Below, in pieces: positions 12,144 to 24,299 of a stretch of DNA of 64,000 nucleotides. This stretch comes from Rhexocercosporidium sp. MPI-PUGE-AT-0058 (taxonomy: Eukaryota; Ascomycota; Leotiomycetes; Helotiales). The translations under genes and the position numbers were made by a program. Each line of letters starts with the position of its first letter. Position 1 is the first letter of the stretch. The notes beneath the pieces are model-generated. The model searched no databases, was not told where the DNA came from, and saw nothing but the letters and a program-made list of their open reading frames with translations. The stretch is taken from contig JAGTJL010000015.1 in the NCBI GenBank assembly GCA_020746875.1, positions 496,001 through 560,000 on the forward strand, in the 5' to 3' direction.

Positions 12144-14915
12144 TCATCCACCTTGCCCACCAGGAGGAGTTCGGACATATGGTCCAGAGAAAGGCTGGCT
12201 GCCGTTCCAGATGGAAGAATGCAGCATGGTGTCCCTATCGAAAGCGCTAGCTCCAGAATACATCGTACTATTGCCTCCGTTGACGGCACCAAATCTACCA
12301 TTTCTCGATCCCATGGCACCATTTCGGGTGGTAATTGGCGTGTTATTTGCGTACAAGCTGCTCGAATCCGAAAAGTCAGAGGACATTGACATGAACTGCT
12401 GAGACAGCGATTCCTGCAAAACCTGGTTGACGGGTCGCGGCAAAGATCCCGAGACTGGTCGAGATGATTGCCTGCCCCATGATATGTTCTTCGGTGGGAT
12501 GATCGCTGGATCATCTACACCTTCCTCCAATTGCTTCGCAATGGACTTGTGTGATGATGAGCTAGCATGCGAGGATTGGCGACCCCAGGCTGCACTTGCT
12601 GACTTCGGAAAACCTGTCATCTGATCAAGGGTAGCCAGAGCCTCTAGACGCTTTTCCTGCGAGTCGAATGACAGTGGTGACTTTTGACCTGCAGTACCTG
12701 GTCGGATCGGGCTGGTGGGCTTCAACTCATGAGGCTGCGGAGTAAATGCGGAATTGTACAATCCAGGCAAGCTTGGAAGCATCTTTGGCGTAGAACGATA
12801 CTGGGAGTCGTAACCGTTGGAGGCAATAGGTGCGAACACCTCGTTTGCAGTGCGGCTGTGCATACCATAAGAGGTTTCGTTGCTTTGGCCATTGGACGAC
12901 GGGTCAACCAGATCATCAACCATACGAAGCATATCATTGTCCATGCTCTGATTCGCATCAGTTGCTCCTCCACCCTCGTCTCTGTCGACCTCATTTCTGA
13001 CAGGCCGTGTTTCTCTAGGAGAGAAGTTGCTGCTGGTGTTAGTCGGTGTTGGGAAGGCAGAAGAAGACGAATACTGCAATGGGCTAGAGAGCTGAGAACC
13101 CGGCTGTACAAAAACGAATGCGAGGCCATCATTCGATCGGTCCAGGTTGATGGGGATGTCATCATTCATAGCCAACGAAAGACCGATTACCAAGACATCG
13201 CGAATGCGAGACTGCATTTCGATATTCGGGTGCTCACGTTCAAGACCTTGGTCAGTGATTCGTGGCTTGACCTTTCCATCCACGGACTTGAAGAGGTTGC
13301 AACCTGTGGGAAGCTTGGGATCCAAAAGGGGTTCAAATCCAACGGTCGACTCGTCCTCCTCAAGTAGATACCCGACAAATTGCAAGCCTGCCACGGGGAA
13401 CAAGGCATTAAGTTTCGTAAGAACCACAGCATAAAGCTTCCAAAATTCCAGAATGCGCGTAGCCGTTGCAATATCAGATGCTTGTGGACTAGACACAGCC
13501 ATGATGAAGGATGCGTTAGTGGCTAGCCAGGTGCTGTATTGGCGGAGAGCTGGGAGGACCCGACGAGCAACTGCTGTGATGATCTCCTTATTGGCAGGTT
13601 CGGGGCGATCGGAGTTACCATTTGCCCCCCTAGGAATCTCTTCTCCGCTTGAATCGTTCTCTAGTTCCGGAACAAGTGTCTGTAGAAGTAAAAACATCAT
13701 GCGGACATTGAACGCTAGATAGAACTTGTAAGAAGTGATTTTCTTTCCACTGGGATCATCTTATACAAGTTAGTAAGAACGCAGGTATTTGGGAAGATTC
13801 ACATACCTTTGGCCTTGTTCCCAGCAATATTTTGAGCGGCAATGTTAACAATCACCAACTTCTCCAAAGTTTCTCCGAAGGTCTGCTCCTTGAGCAGCAA
13901 CGAAAGCCGTGAGAGGATTTCTCTCTCGAGTTCCTCACGTGTGGCAGTGAAATCCACACCCTCAGCAAATTTGGCGTGCAATAAAACAAACCACCCACAC
14001 AGCATCGAGATCTTATCGGTCTTTGGCTGAGGCAGCTTCCGTTCGAAAGCATTGATTATCTTCTTGAACTCGTGCTCGAGGTTGCCAGAAGCAAGTTGGT
14101 GAGGCTCCTTGGTGCTCAGAGCGCGGTAAAGATGGTAGAGCGCGTCCAAATGATTCTCCTCCGCAAGAGCAATCACGGCCATTTGTTGGTGCGCATATCC
14201 ATTCTCTGGACAGAAGTCGTTCGCCAGCGCGTAGTATCCCAATGCTGGTGCCCAGCTGCGGTCCTTGGTACGGAAGCTATTGCGGTATCTAGAGAGATCA
14301 CCCAGGCGCATGAGGGTTGAGTGACATGATCTCTCGACCAGACGCTCAACTTCGGGAGAGACCCGGACTCTTCGATCTGCAGTCAAGGTACTAAGAGACA
14401 GGCTATTAGCAATTCTGCGTAAGCCTTGCAGACCTTCGAAGTGCGAAGCCAGTCTCTGAATGTATCCCTTGTAGAAGAACTGGCTGGTCTTAATGAAGTC
14501 GGCATAGTGTTTAGCCAAGCTTCGGCGCTCCACATGATTCTTGTGCTGCTTTTTCACTTTCTCCATCAATCTTCGGTACCGGCCATTGATCAGCGTGTGC
14601 GCATCCCATAGACGTCCTTCGGCCTTTACAGAAGTCGCAAATTCAAAGTCGGCGAAGATGACCGCCTCGGAGGAAATGCGAAGCCTTGTCTTGTTAGCAA
14701 AGAAGTTTGTATGTAGAAAGGTGTGGAAACCGACTGGCTGATTGCGTGTTCGGTCTCATCGTAGGTAGGGGGAGGATCCCGCTTCAAGAGAGCCTTGAGC
14801 TGTACCTCGCACTGTTGCGCGACCCTAAGTGGCAGATAGTCAGCTCTGATTGTGACGAATGCGATCGATCTAGGGAAACTTACTGCCAGTTTTGCGCCGC
14901 AGCAGTGGAAGCCAT
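12144..14915 (-). CDS. EST1/SMG5-7-like telomerase and mRNA-decay factor
   Basis: The Est1/SMG family has a 14-3-3-like TPR domain followed by a helical Est1 DNA/RNA-binding domain; members act in telomere maintenance or in nonsense-mediated decay through binding phospho-Upf1. The model has four exons, 14915-14884, 14824-14731, 14689-13807 and 13759-12144, giving 874 aa. Introns at 14825-14883 and 13760-13806 are well supported (GTAAGT or GTATGT donors). The 41-nt intron 14690-14730 has a weak GTTTCC donor and a branch-like CTAAC almost touching the acceptor, so that junction may be off by a few codons. The region KVKKQHKNHVERRSLAKHYADFIKTSQFFYKGYIQRL and the following helices match the Est1 N-terminal domain. 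WAPALGYYALANDFCPENGYAHQQ is the typical TPR core. The last 350 residues are Ser-rich and disordered. No PIN domain is seen, so it resembles SMG7/Est1 more than SMG5/6. Confidence 0.85.
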
Positions 14916-15602
14916 GATGACTCTGGTCTGTATGATTGTAGGTGTGTTCGATCCCACGACCGACCTGGAAGTTAGATTTGCGCGTGGAGATCCGCAAATC
15001 GAGGGGGGTTGTTGCGATCCATTCGAGAGGAGCTGTGCAAAAGATGGAAGGCCATATACTGCTGCTCCCGGCGAACGGCGCTAGCGAAAGCGACCAGTCG
15101 AGGTGAATGGAATGAGTGCCTGAAATGATGTCAATATGCGACGAATACCAACAAAGGACAGGTCGCCGTCTTCCGCAGGTGAATCAAGGAGGAGGCAGAC
15201 GGGAAGGGTGAGGATCAGGTCGACGACGAGGGAGAGGAGAGGAGGGGCTCACAATGACAGAGTGAGTCGTAGGACATTGAAGTGACAAGAGGCGAGAGGC
15301 AAAAAAGAACCTGGACGGCCCAGACCCGTTCGGGGTTCTGCCGTTTTCTTGGCGAGGCTGAGTGGCTTGACCCAACGAGGCTCTCTGTCTCTAACATATG
15401 GAACATCCCACCACGATTTTTCGAGAAACACGATCCCCAAGTCACCAAAGCAGGTCGATACTTACACTTCTTTCTTGATCCATGTGCCCTCACATCCCAA
15501 CAACATATTCGGACTTTTGCGACAGATGACTAACCAGAGCAGGCTTGCAAGCAGATAAGAGAGATATCAAAAGTATTTACCCCGCGTTCACCAGTTGCAA
15601 AG
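14916..15602. other. Divergent promoter region of EST1-like and zinc-finger genes
   Basis: A 687-nt spacer lies between two start codons pointing away from each other, so it should carry both promoters. No gene or clear TATA box seen. Confidence 0.5.
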
Positions 15603-16465
15603 ATGGCCAAGCGCTCACGAGAAGACTTTGAGCCTTCCTCTCCAGAGTCCGAGTCTACAGGAGAACCCTCAGCTTCTGCTCGATCCGTCATCCATCCCAA
15701 CACCTTACAGATCCCCTCTTCAACTTCAAAATTCGTCCATCTCGGCCCAGAGAGCGGTGAGGTTCCAGCGACGGAAATGCGATGCTCTCTCCCACCACAT
15801 CGAGGAACTCTCACCTTCGCCTCTTTCGAAGAATACGATATTCATTACGCCAAAACTCATACCAATCGATGTCTGGAGTGTAGGAAGAACTTTCCCACAG
15901 AACATTTCCTAAATCTACACATCGAGGAGAACCATGATGCGATGGTTAGCGTCTTGAGGGAGAGAGGAGAAAAGACAGTCAGTACCCTCCTCCTAAAAAT
16001 GCCAAGTTATCATTACTTATATATGTTTAGTACTCTTGTTTCGTGGAGGATTGTGACCGGAAATGCTCAACCCCACAGAAGAGACGCATGCATCTCATCG
16101 ACAAGCATATGTTTCCCAAAGACTATGATTTCTACGTCGTGAACGACGGGATCGATCGCCGAAGTTCTATGCTACGGTCAGGAAAGCACAGAAGACACAG
16201 TTCAGCAGCTCAGCATATGACTGAAATTGACGAGAGAAGCAGGCGAAGAAGTTCAGCTATGGGAGCTGCCAGTGCCGAGAATGAAAATGGAGAGGAGCGG
16301 AAAGAGAGCCCCGAGTCATCTCCCCTTGCCAGTCCCGCAAGTCCTAAGGAAGATTCGGATATGGATGGACTGTCAGGTGCTATGTCTGCGCTCAAGTTCG
16401 TGCCTACGAGCGTCAGGTTTGGTCGTGGCCGTGGGCGAGGTAGAGGGGGCTTCAGCAGGAGCTGA
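15603..16465 (+). CDS. C2H2 zinc-finger protein (ZNF511-like)
   Basis: Two exons, 15603-15977 and 16031-16465, give 269 aa. The 53-nt intron has a GTCAGT donor and TTTAG acceptor and joins GEKT to YSCFVEDC. After a disordered N-terminus (MAKRSREDFEPSSPESE), the protein has a Cys/His-containing segment at MRCSLPPH, then a clear finger CLECRKNFPTEHFLNLHIEENH near residues 95-116, and a third finger CFVEDCDRKCSTPQKRRMHLIDKH at the start of exon 2. The finger order and spacing resemble ZNF511, whose molecular role is poorly known. The C-terminus is an Arg/Gly-rich tail ([11 protein letters not shown]), suggesting RNA or nucleic acid contact. It diverges from the EST1-like gene and converges with ATG101. 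Confidence 0.8.
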
Positions 16466-16651
16466 GAAACGATTTATGAGAAATGAATTATGACAATACT
16501 CATGAATATCAAATGCAGTCTCTCAATATACAGTGTCGTCAAGTGCCTTCAAGTGAAACCATTTATTTCATTGGGTATCTGTCTCCAAATCCATCTATCC
16601 CTAAACTCCCATACTCCTCGTCATTTACTATGCACCCTTTTTATATTTACA

Positions 16652-17490
16652 TTAAAAAATATACGTCCCCATACGAGCTCCCCAGCCATTATCCCTTGGG
16701 TTGATGACAATCTGGTACGGAAACGGGTTTGACTCGCTCGTCGTGATCGGCGGGATATGATCTTTCTCTCTGTTCACCGTCGTGACAATCTTCATCGCGG
16801 CCTTCAACAGCATCGCTTCCATAGCTTTCCTAACCTTCGCCCGTTCTACAACCCCAACATCAGTACCGCACAGCCCCTAACACCTTCGGAGAGGTCTCCT
16901 AAGATTCAAAAGAAAGAAGACATACCACTCTCAGTCCTCGGAGTCGCAAGTGTGACATCCAGCGTCCACTGCTCCCAACAAACCTCTTCCTCCCCCTTCG
17001 TAAACCAGGCCTTCCTGCGCTTCTTCTCGAAGAACTGCACGGCCATCGAGCCCCTCACGCCGGTATTGCGCCCGCCCATATCGGAACTCGTATCCAATTG
17101 TCTGACCAGCGTCGCGGTGCGCTGATCGATCAGGGTCTCCAGCTCGACATCCTCCACGAATGGCAGCGTCAGGTCGAGGATATCTCTCGTTGTCGGTCGC
17201 AGGGAGGGGAAGAATCGGTGGAAGAAGATCGTGTGTAGAATCCCTATTTACGTGATGGGAAACTCGGTCAGCTTTCTTATCCTCATGTTCGTTCATCATT
17301 TGCTTGTTTGGTTCCATCTGTCCCCTCCACCCCCTCCCTCGCTCCCTTCTCCCCGAGCTGAGTGCTGCGCAAAAGCAGGGAAGCAAGCAAGCGGAAGTCT
17401 GGAGATTCACATACCTCGAACGACATCCTTAACTGAAGACGGGTCTGCGAACACCTCGATGATATACTCGGGTGGTCTGCGCTGCTCCAT
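16652..17490 (-). CDS. ATG101: Autophagy-related protein 101
   Basis: Atg101 is a HORMA-fold protein that pairs with Atg13 in the Atg1/ULK kinase complex and starts autophagosome formation. Three exons, 17490-17415, 17243-16926 and 16845-16652, give 195 aa, the family's size. Introns are GTATGT-TAG (171 nt, CTGAC branch point) and GTATGT-TAG (80 nt). Recognisable features are the N-terminal strand and helix with GILHTIFFHR, the central MAVQFFEKKRRKAWF, and CWEQWTLDV, which together parallel the human QMSLEFYQKKKSRWPF...PWEVWTV block. The Trp-Phe of KAWF corresponds to the WF finger that recruits downstream autophagy factors. The end (NPFPYQIVINPRDNGWGARMGTYIF) extends past the human C-terminus. 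The gene diverges from PEX3 across 900 nt. Confidence 0.9.
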
Positions 17491-18390
17491 TGTTCAATAA
17501 GATAGGTCCTCTGGCTTATGGGTTCGTCGGGAGGAGGATGAGGTGAGGGAGCTTTGTGCGGTGCGATGCAATGCGCGATAATGGAGGGGTAGTTTCATGC
17601 ATGAGTCCTCTAGTGTTTCCAACTGGCACTGACAAAGGTGGTGGTGCTTGCTTGCTTATCGTCGGATCCACTCTCCGGCCTTCATGTCGATTTCCATTCG
17701 CAGCGTTCAGCTGGTCGGCATTTTGAGCCCTGGTGGCCCGCTGTTTCCCGCGTGCCTTGTGAGGGAAGCAAGAGCAGCAATGAATGAAGACCGCCCCCCC
17801 ACTACGAAGTCGTGAATGGATAGGTAATGTTATTGGAATGGTTGAAGATTCGTTATGTCAACTAAAGCTACTGAATCATGCATCTTTCAATCTGGCTTTG
17901 AACAATGCAGCCATCGCATACACAGGACCTTTCATACCGAATAAGTGGCTCAAGTCTTGCTCGAAGGGGGGTCTGATGAAGGAACATCATCGCAGTTCCA
18001 GCTCAAAGTCATATATCTGATTCATGACTTGTAGGAATGACAAATGTCAAAATGTAGGAAATCAACATCAGCATATAGGGATTCAGAAAACTTGATTTCC
18101 TAGTATCTAAATATTGACAAAAACCCTACATTATTTTTTGAGGAAGTGTTTCTCCATCTTTGGTGCTGCTTTTGCCCCACAAGCTTTCCCCAGCTCGAGT
18201 CCCTTGTCCACCCGCCTTTGCCTCGCTCCCCAGCCACAGCTCATCATCGACCTCGGTCCATCACGCGAGAGAGAGCCTTGCTCCGAATATCTCAACAAAC
18301 ACTCCTCACAAGATCCATCGTCAATGTCCTCAACGATCTCCAGGACCTTCAACACCACTTAACATCCGCCTCCCACACTCGACCCCGGCC
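17491..18390. other. Divergent promoter region of ATG101 and PEX3
   Basis: A 900-nt spacer lies between two outward-facing starts. The PEX3-proximal part is C-rich and pyrimidine-biased, like a fungal 5' leader. A short open frame at 17784-18020 resembles nothing known. No gene called. Confidence 0.5.
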
Positions 18391-20065
18391 ATGATTTCCG
18401 CCACGAGGAAATGGCTGCGTCGGAACAGGACCCCTTTCGCAATTGGCTTTGGCGTGATCGGGGTTGGGTATGTAGCTACGCAGTATGTGTTGGGCAAGAT
18501 CTCGGACGCGCGTGAGCGCATGAGCAGTGATCGAATAGCGAGGGAGAAGTAAGCATTTCATTATCCTCTTATCTTTAAGACTTCAACATACGTGCTAAAC
18601 TACATCCTAGTCTCCGTCGGCGATTCGAGCAGAACCAAGAGGATTGCACCTTTACGGTGCTAGCCTTGCTTCCTACGGCCACGGATAATATTATGGGCGA
18701 GTTGCAGACCGAGAGGATAACATTCGAACTTCAACAGCAGAAGGCAGCGAAACTGGCGAGGAATGGTGATGGGCATCCTTCAGAACTGGGGTCGAGCCCG
18801 CCGAGTCTGACGGATGATGATGGGAGGAGTATGGTTAGTATGCAGAGTGAGAGTGGCATACATGCTAGTCAGATGGGGATACCTACTTCCACGCCCGGAG
18901 ATGGACCACAGGATGGTGGGCAGCAGGCACAGAAGTCTAGAAAGACGAAGTTGCAACTGTGGAATGATTTGAAGATTAGTTGTACGTAAGTGTCGGAAGT
19001 TGTCAGGTACTTGTACTAATATTATGTCAAGCTATTACCCGGTCGTTTACGCTGATATATACACTGGCCTTATTGACGCTTCTTACTCGCATACAACTCA
19101 ATCTCCTTGGACGACGAAGTTATCTATCAAGTGTGGTGTCTTTAGCCACAGGGGGAATGGACCAGTCAACAATCAGCTTAGAGAACAACGACGACGATAA
19201 CCCAGATCAAGCATACGGGAATGATTTCGAGACCAACAGACGATACCTGACTTTCAGCTGGTGGCTCCTTCATCGAGGATGGAGAGAGGTCATGCTGAAA
19301 GTGGAGGCTGCAGTGAAGGAGGTCTTCGGTGCTCTAAATCCGAGGGATGATGTTTCCATGCAGAGATTCTCGGAACTGACCCTCGAGGTTCGTAAGAAGG
19401 CCGAGGGAGCTACGGAGGCAGAGAGAAAGGAAGGGAAATGGTTGCAATTTCTTCTGCCACCGAGAGAGCAAGAGGATTTCGTGCTCAAGGAGTCAGGGAT
19501 GACTACAGAATCATCAACGTCCGCCTCAGGCACGTCACCACTACGGCGACTATTGGATGAGACTTCGGATCTAATCGACTCGCCGCCCTTCTCTCACGTG
19601 TTGACGTTGCTGCTGGATGCTGGGTACTCGACTCTGGTAGACCAAAAGGTCGCCCAACAAGCTTTCAAGATGCCAGCTATCCCCGAGGTGCCTGATCTTG
19701 ACGGCCCTCGAGTCACAGAGGTATTCGAGGCCAAACCTGTTAAGCTGCCTATCCTTCTAGCGACCCTGACCAGACAGGCACATTCCATTGGAAACGGAGT
19801 ACCGAATGAGTACCTACAATCCATGGAGCAGGTACGAGACTTGGAAGCCTTCGCTGCTGTTGTATACTCCAGCAATTGGGAGAACGAGATTAGTCCTATG
19901 AACGATCCTGAGAGTAGCACCATTTTCGTTGAGAAGGATGGGCCAGTGGTTGTGCCAGCAGAAACCGCAGTTCAAGAGAGTGTTGTAGATTTAGGATCGG
20001 CAAGCAATTTTGAGAGCGCTTGGGGCAAAGCTGTGGATAAGGTGGAGAAGGACGCTTCGGCCTAG
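18391..20065 (+). CDS. PEX3: Peroxisomal biogenesis factor 3 (peroxin-3)
   Basis: Pex3 is the peroxisomal membrane anchor that docks Pex19 and so inserts peroxisomal membrane proteins; it is also used in pexophagy and inheritance. Three exons, 18391-18548, 18611-18981 and 19032-20065, give 520 aa. The 50-nt second intron has a TACTAAT branch point. The N-terminus MISATRKWLRRNRTPFAIGFGVIG has the basic patch followed by the single membrane segment (about residues 15-36) that targets Pex3. SFTLIYTLALLTLLTRIQLNLLGRRSYLSSVVSLA is the conserved helix around the Pex19-binding surface. A Ser-rich, Gly-rich insert (about residues 85-160) before it is typical of filamentous fungi. The gene converges with the TRAPP subunit gene. 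Confidence 0.93.
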
Positions 20066-20350
20066 AGGGTGGGTATATATTATGGAGGAGTTTCTGTAGG
20101 GGATCAGATATGGGTTGGGATAATAAATCGGGCGGGTATGAGGGAGGTATCAGGGACATTCGAAGCGGGAAAAAAGACAATATATGTAAGATACCAGGTG
20201 AAACCACTCTAATAATGCATTGGTATTTGAAATCCATTTGCTGGATACCTTGAACGCCTGCAATGCTCCCTTGAACGCCGTGATATGTCGAGCCTTATAC
20301 CCCCTGCTTTGGAGCTTCGTAGATCTTGGTCTAAATCTCATCAGGTCAAC

Positions 20351-21065
20351 TCATAGAACACCCTTCACAAACTGATCAAGCGCCAACTCGAACAATTCAT
20401 TCGCAACCCCCGCTCCTCCGGCATGCTCAACCGGACTCAAAGGATTCTTAACCACTATCCAAAATCAAAATAATCAGCACAATCGCCCTTCGTCACTTCC
20501 CACCCCTCGAACCAAGAAATGCCAGAAGCAAAACTTACCAAACTCCACGTACAGATTAACATAAATCTGATGTAGCACATTCCTCATATTCAACGTTTGC
20601 GTATCCGTCAACATCACAAACTTGATACTCGTCGGCGTCTCGTAATAGTGCAGCTTATACTGGCCGGTCCTATAGCTGATAAAACTATCATCTGGGCCGC
20701 CGAGTTTGCGCACCATGTTCCGGAGGGAGAAAATCGTGCCAAAGATCAGTTTGGCGTCGTCTTGGGCTGAGAGACGGGTTGGGCGCGCGCGGGCTGGGCC
20801 GATGTTGGGGTTTGTGGTGGTTGGATTTGCGGATGGGTTTGGATCGGAAGTTTGGGGGACGAGGGTTGTCGCGTTGGATGTGTTGCTTGATGTTGAGATG
20901 GGTCGGCCGGAGGAGGAGAGGGGGCGGTCGGGTTGTCGTGCCCAGAGGCGGGAGTAGATGCATTCCGCTGGGGGGTTATTAGCTTGTTGTTTCTTTCGTG
21001 GTTGATAGAGAGAGAAGGGGGGGCTTACTATGCCGGTCGAAGATGTAAAAGCTGTAAACGACCAT
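20351..21065 (-). CDS. BET5: TRAPP complex subunit Bet5/TRAPPC1
   Basis: This is a small longin-like subunit of the TRAPP core, the exchange factor for Ypt1/Rab1 in ER-Golgi traffic. Three exons, 21065-21029, 20967-20539 and 20454-20351, give 189 aa. The start MVVYSFYIFDRH is the family's first beta strand. The signature GQYKLHYYETPTSIKFVMLTD lies in exon 2, followed by the conserved VLHQIYVNLYVEFVVKNPL that spans the second intron. Human TRAPPC1 has 145 aa; the extra length is a Ser/Thr/Pro-rich loop (about residues 30-80) between the first strands, common in filamentous fungi. It diverges from the CaMKK-type kinase across 345 nt. Confidence 0.92.
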
Positions 21066-21410
21066 CGTGATGATTGAGTCAAGGGGTTGTTTGCTTGATG
21101 CTGTCGCAAACGAGGCTCAAGACAAACAAGGTTGCTTCACTCCACTTGCACCCGGTCCAGCTCGCAAGGCTCGAAATGAAAAACAAGCTTTGCCAAGCCC
21201 GCTCTACATCCGCGCCAGCGAATCAGGCTGCGTTATCTGCGTGTCTAGCGTTCTGGCAGCCTCATCCCTCACAAGCTGATCCTTTCAGCTGCCCTGACCT
21301 AACTCGAGCCTGAGGTGACCTGACCCTGACGACACTCGCATCTCCAGTCCTGCACTGCCTCAAACTACCACGGGAAAATGACCTAGTCCTGGACCCTGAT
21401 CATCTTCGAC
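21066..21410. promoter_or_regulatory. Short bidirectional promoter between BET5 and CaMKK
   Basis: Only 345 nt separate two divergent start codons, so the promoters probably overlap. A two-codon upstream reading frame (ATG ACC TAG) sits at 21378-21386, 24 nt before the chosen kinase start. No TATA box is obvious. Confidence 0.5.
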
Positions 21411-24299
21411 ATGGACAAGGCTAACGAGTGTGAGCCTCCTGGCCACGCAGGCGATATCTCGCGGCAGGAAGCTGAGTTGGGCATTCTGCCTTCACATGGT
21501 AATGCTCCCTTCAAGCTACCCCTCAAGCTTCGCTTTTTAAAGCTAAGAGGAGCATAACTGATGCCTGGATTCCATAGGTATCTCCATAGATGTACCTGGT
21601 GAACCTGATTTAGAAAGACCGCACTTATTACAACATGTGTAAGCTTTGTCTTTCTTGGGGCGCGGGGTCGGGTGGGCTCGGTGGGGTAGTTGGAGATCTC
21701 AAAGTCAAACTTTCAGAGTCACCATTGTCGCTCTTTCAAGCTTGATTCCAAAGTATCAACATTACCAGGGGACACGAGAACAAAAAATACAATTTCAATG
21801 TCCGCCAAACAGGAGAACTCGGAGGTCGCCAGCCTGATGGAGCTGTTCACTGACAAGGGGAATAGTTCGGCCCCTGCATACCAAAGCCCTCTAAGACACC
21901 ACCGACGCAACCCTTCACAGCATCGAGAGGTCAAGGAGACGCTGAATGCGAGATCGGCATACACGAATAACCAGACAGATGGCAGGGCGGAACATCATAT
22001 CAATCAGTATATCATCAAGGATGAGATTGGACGAGGCTCGTTCGGTGCGGTGCATTTGGCGGTGGATCAGTATGGGACGGAATATGTGAGCATACCCTCT
22101 GACTTGCGATAAATGCCTGGTGCGCAGATTTTGAAAACACATGAAAGCTGGGGGTGTTCAGTGGATTTCCACACAAGGCTTGAGTCAAGGACACGCGTGG
22201 GGACTTCCGCAAATTGTGCCGAATGGCATTTCCGAGCTCCTCTTCTGCTCTGGGTACTTGATGTTTGAAATTTCGGAGCTGACAATCGGACAGGCAGTGA
22301 AGGAGTTCTCGAAATCTCGACTGCGGAAAAGAGCTCAATCCAATATCCTTCGAAGACCTCAAGGTTTCAAAAGGCCGGGACATTTGGCTGCGGGCAGTAG
22401 TGGACTCAATGCTCCTCTACATCGACACTCGGCTTCGGATATACACAATAACCAAGAGCAAGGAAATCCACTATACTTGATCAAGGAGGAGATTGCTATC
22501 ATGAAGAAGCTGAATCATCCAAACCTGGTATCACTTATCGAAGTTCTGGATGATCCGGAAGAGGATTCGCTTTACATGGTACTGGAGATGTGTAAGAAGG
22601 GTGTAGTGATGAAGGTTGGTCTGAATGAGCAGGCAGATCCGTATGATTGCGAGAATTGTCGGCATTGGTTCCGAGATCTGATCCTGGGAATCGAGTACCG
22701 TAAGCGACACCGCCCCCATATTTACCTCGCTTACTGATGTCTTTGTAGTCCACGCTCAAGGTGTTGTGCATCGAGACATCAAACCAGACAATCTCCTCCT
22801 CACCGAAGACAATGTTCTCAAGATTGTTGATTTTGGAGTTTCTGAAATGTTTGAGAAGGCCTCGGATATGATGACTGCCAAATCAGCTGGCTCGCCCGCT
22901 TTCTTGCCACCCGAGCTCTGTGTCACAAGACATGGAGATGTGTCTGGCAAGGCTGCAGATATCTGGTCAATGGGTGTATCTCTCTACTGCCTAAAGTTTG
23001 GACGGATACCATTCGAGAGATCTGGGGTGCTCGAGCTTTACGATTCAATCAGGAACGATCACCCAGAAATAGACGGAGAGCCGGAATTCTGTGACTTGAT
23101 GCAGAGAATGCTAGAGAAAGATCCAAAGAAGAGAATCACCATGGCGGAAATACGTGTATGGAACTTGTCCTTGGTTTCCTACTCCTAAGCTGACAACGCG
23201 TAGGACCATCCTTGGGTTACGAAAAACGGCACTGATCCGTTACTTTCTGCCGAAGAAAACACAGCAGACTTGGTGGAGCCTCCGAGTCAGATTGAAGTAA
23301 ACCATGCTATCACAGCCAAGATGGCAAACCTCCTCGTTATGGTATGTCATGCCAGTCGTCTCGCTGGCGCCTACTAACGCCACATAGATGAAAGCAGTTC
23401 AGAAGTTCAAGACACTACTAGAAACTAAGAGACCAAACGCTTTATCTGGGGCTCTGGGTAAAGGGCTTTCTGCCATGCACAGTTTGAGTGTTGATGGAGA
23501 ATCTGATCTTGGTCTTCACAGGTCCAGAAGTGCAACATTCGACCAGAGAGAGCACGTCAAGACTGCTCTTGCTGCGGAAGGAATTCACTGTAAGACTGGG
23601 GCATCAGATGTTGACCTAAACAAACCAGCTACAGAAGTGCCCACTACAAGCGATAGCAAGGAAGAGCCAACTTCGGACGGGGCGCCCAAGTTCACTCCTC
23701 CAGTACTCCACCACGAGGAATCAGGAGACAAGGGACACGCTCAAAACCCTCTGGACGAAGAGCCTTTATTTCTTGGAATTGGAGCTGGAGGCCATGACTC
23801 CCTCGAAGCGCCACCACAAGACATCGTCGCCGAGTCCCCTACAGCAGCCGAATTCAACATCTACGACAAAGCCTACCAAGAGGAAGTCGACCGCATCCGA
23901 GCCGCTCAAGGCCACACGGCAACGGTCTACCTAACCCGGCGCGTCGACTCTAAGAAGGAATACAAAGCCGACGAGAACATGGTCGAGGCTCCTAAAGCCA
24001 GCGATACCGTCGGTGGTGCGACGGCGGGGTTCAAAGACCTGCTCGACAAGGCGAGAGAGAAGAAGATCGAGCCTGAGAATAAGGAGCGCCTCGTGGGAGG
24101 TGGGAATCGCTTCTCGGAGATTGCTGCGAAGGCGATTGAGAACACAAGGACTTTTGGACGCGGGTTGAGTGATAGGGGCGGGGGGATGGTGGATAATATT
24201 CTGGCGAAGGCGGTGGAGAAGAGGAATGAGCGGAAAGAGCAGAAAGAGCAGAAGAGCAAAGGGGTTGAGGGAGAGGGGGAAGTGACTGCGATGGAGTGA
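21411..24299 (+). CDS. Ca2+/calmodulin-dependent protein kinase kinase (CaMKK/Ssp1 type)
   Basis: These kinases phosphorylate the activation loop of CaM kinases and of AMPK/Snf1. The well-supported coding exons are from about 21741 to 22085, then 22294-22699, 22749-23155, 23204-23341 and 23388-24299; all junctions keep frame. Upstream exons 21411-21498 and 21578-21636 give an in-frame start (MDKANECEPPG), for about 784 aa. The junction into the third exon is uncertain, because the best-looking GTAAGC donor at 21639 is out of frame and a GTGTAA donor at 21637 is needed. Motifs: GRGSFGAV, YAVKEF, then an Arg/Pro-rich insert (NILRRPQGFKRPGHL) that is diagnostic of CaMKKs, VVHRDIKPDNLLL, DFGVSEMF, and GSPAFLPPELC. 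The C-terminal 300 residues are disordered, acidic-basic mixed, with a Lys/Glu-rich end. Confidence 0.88.
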
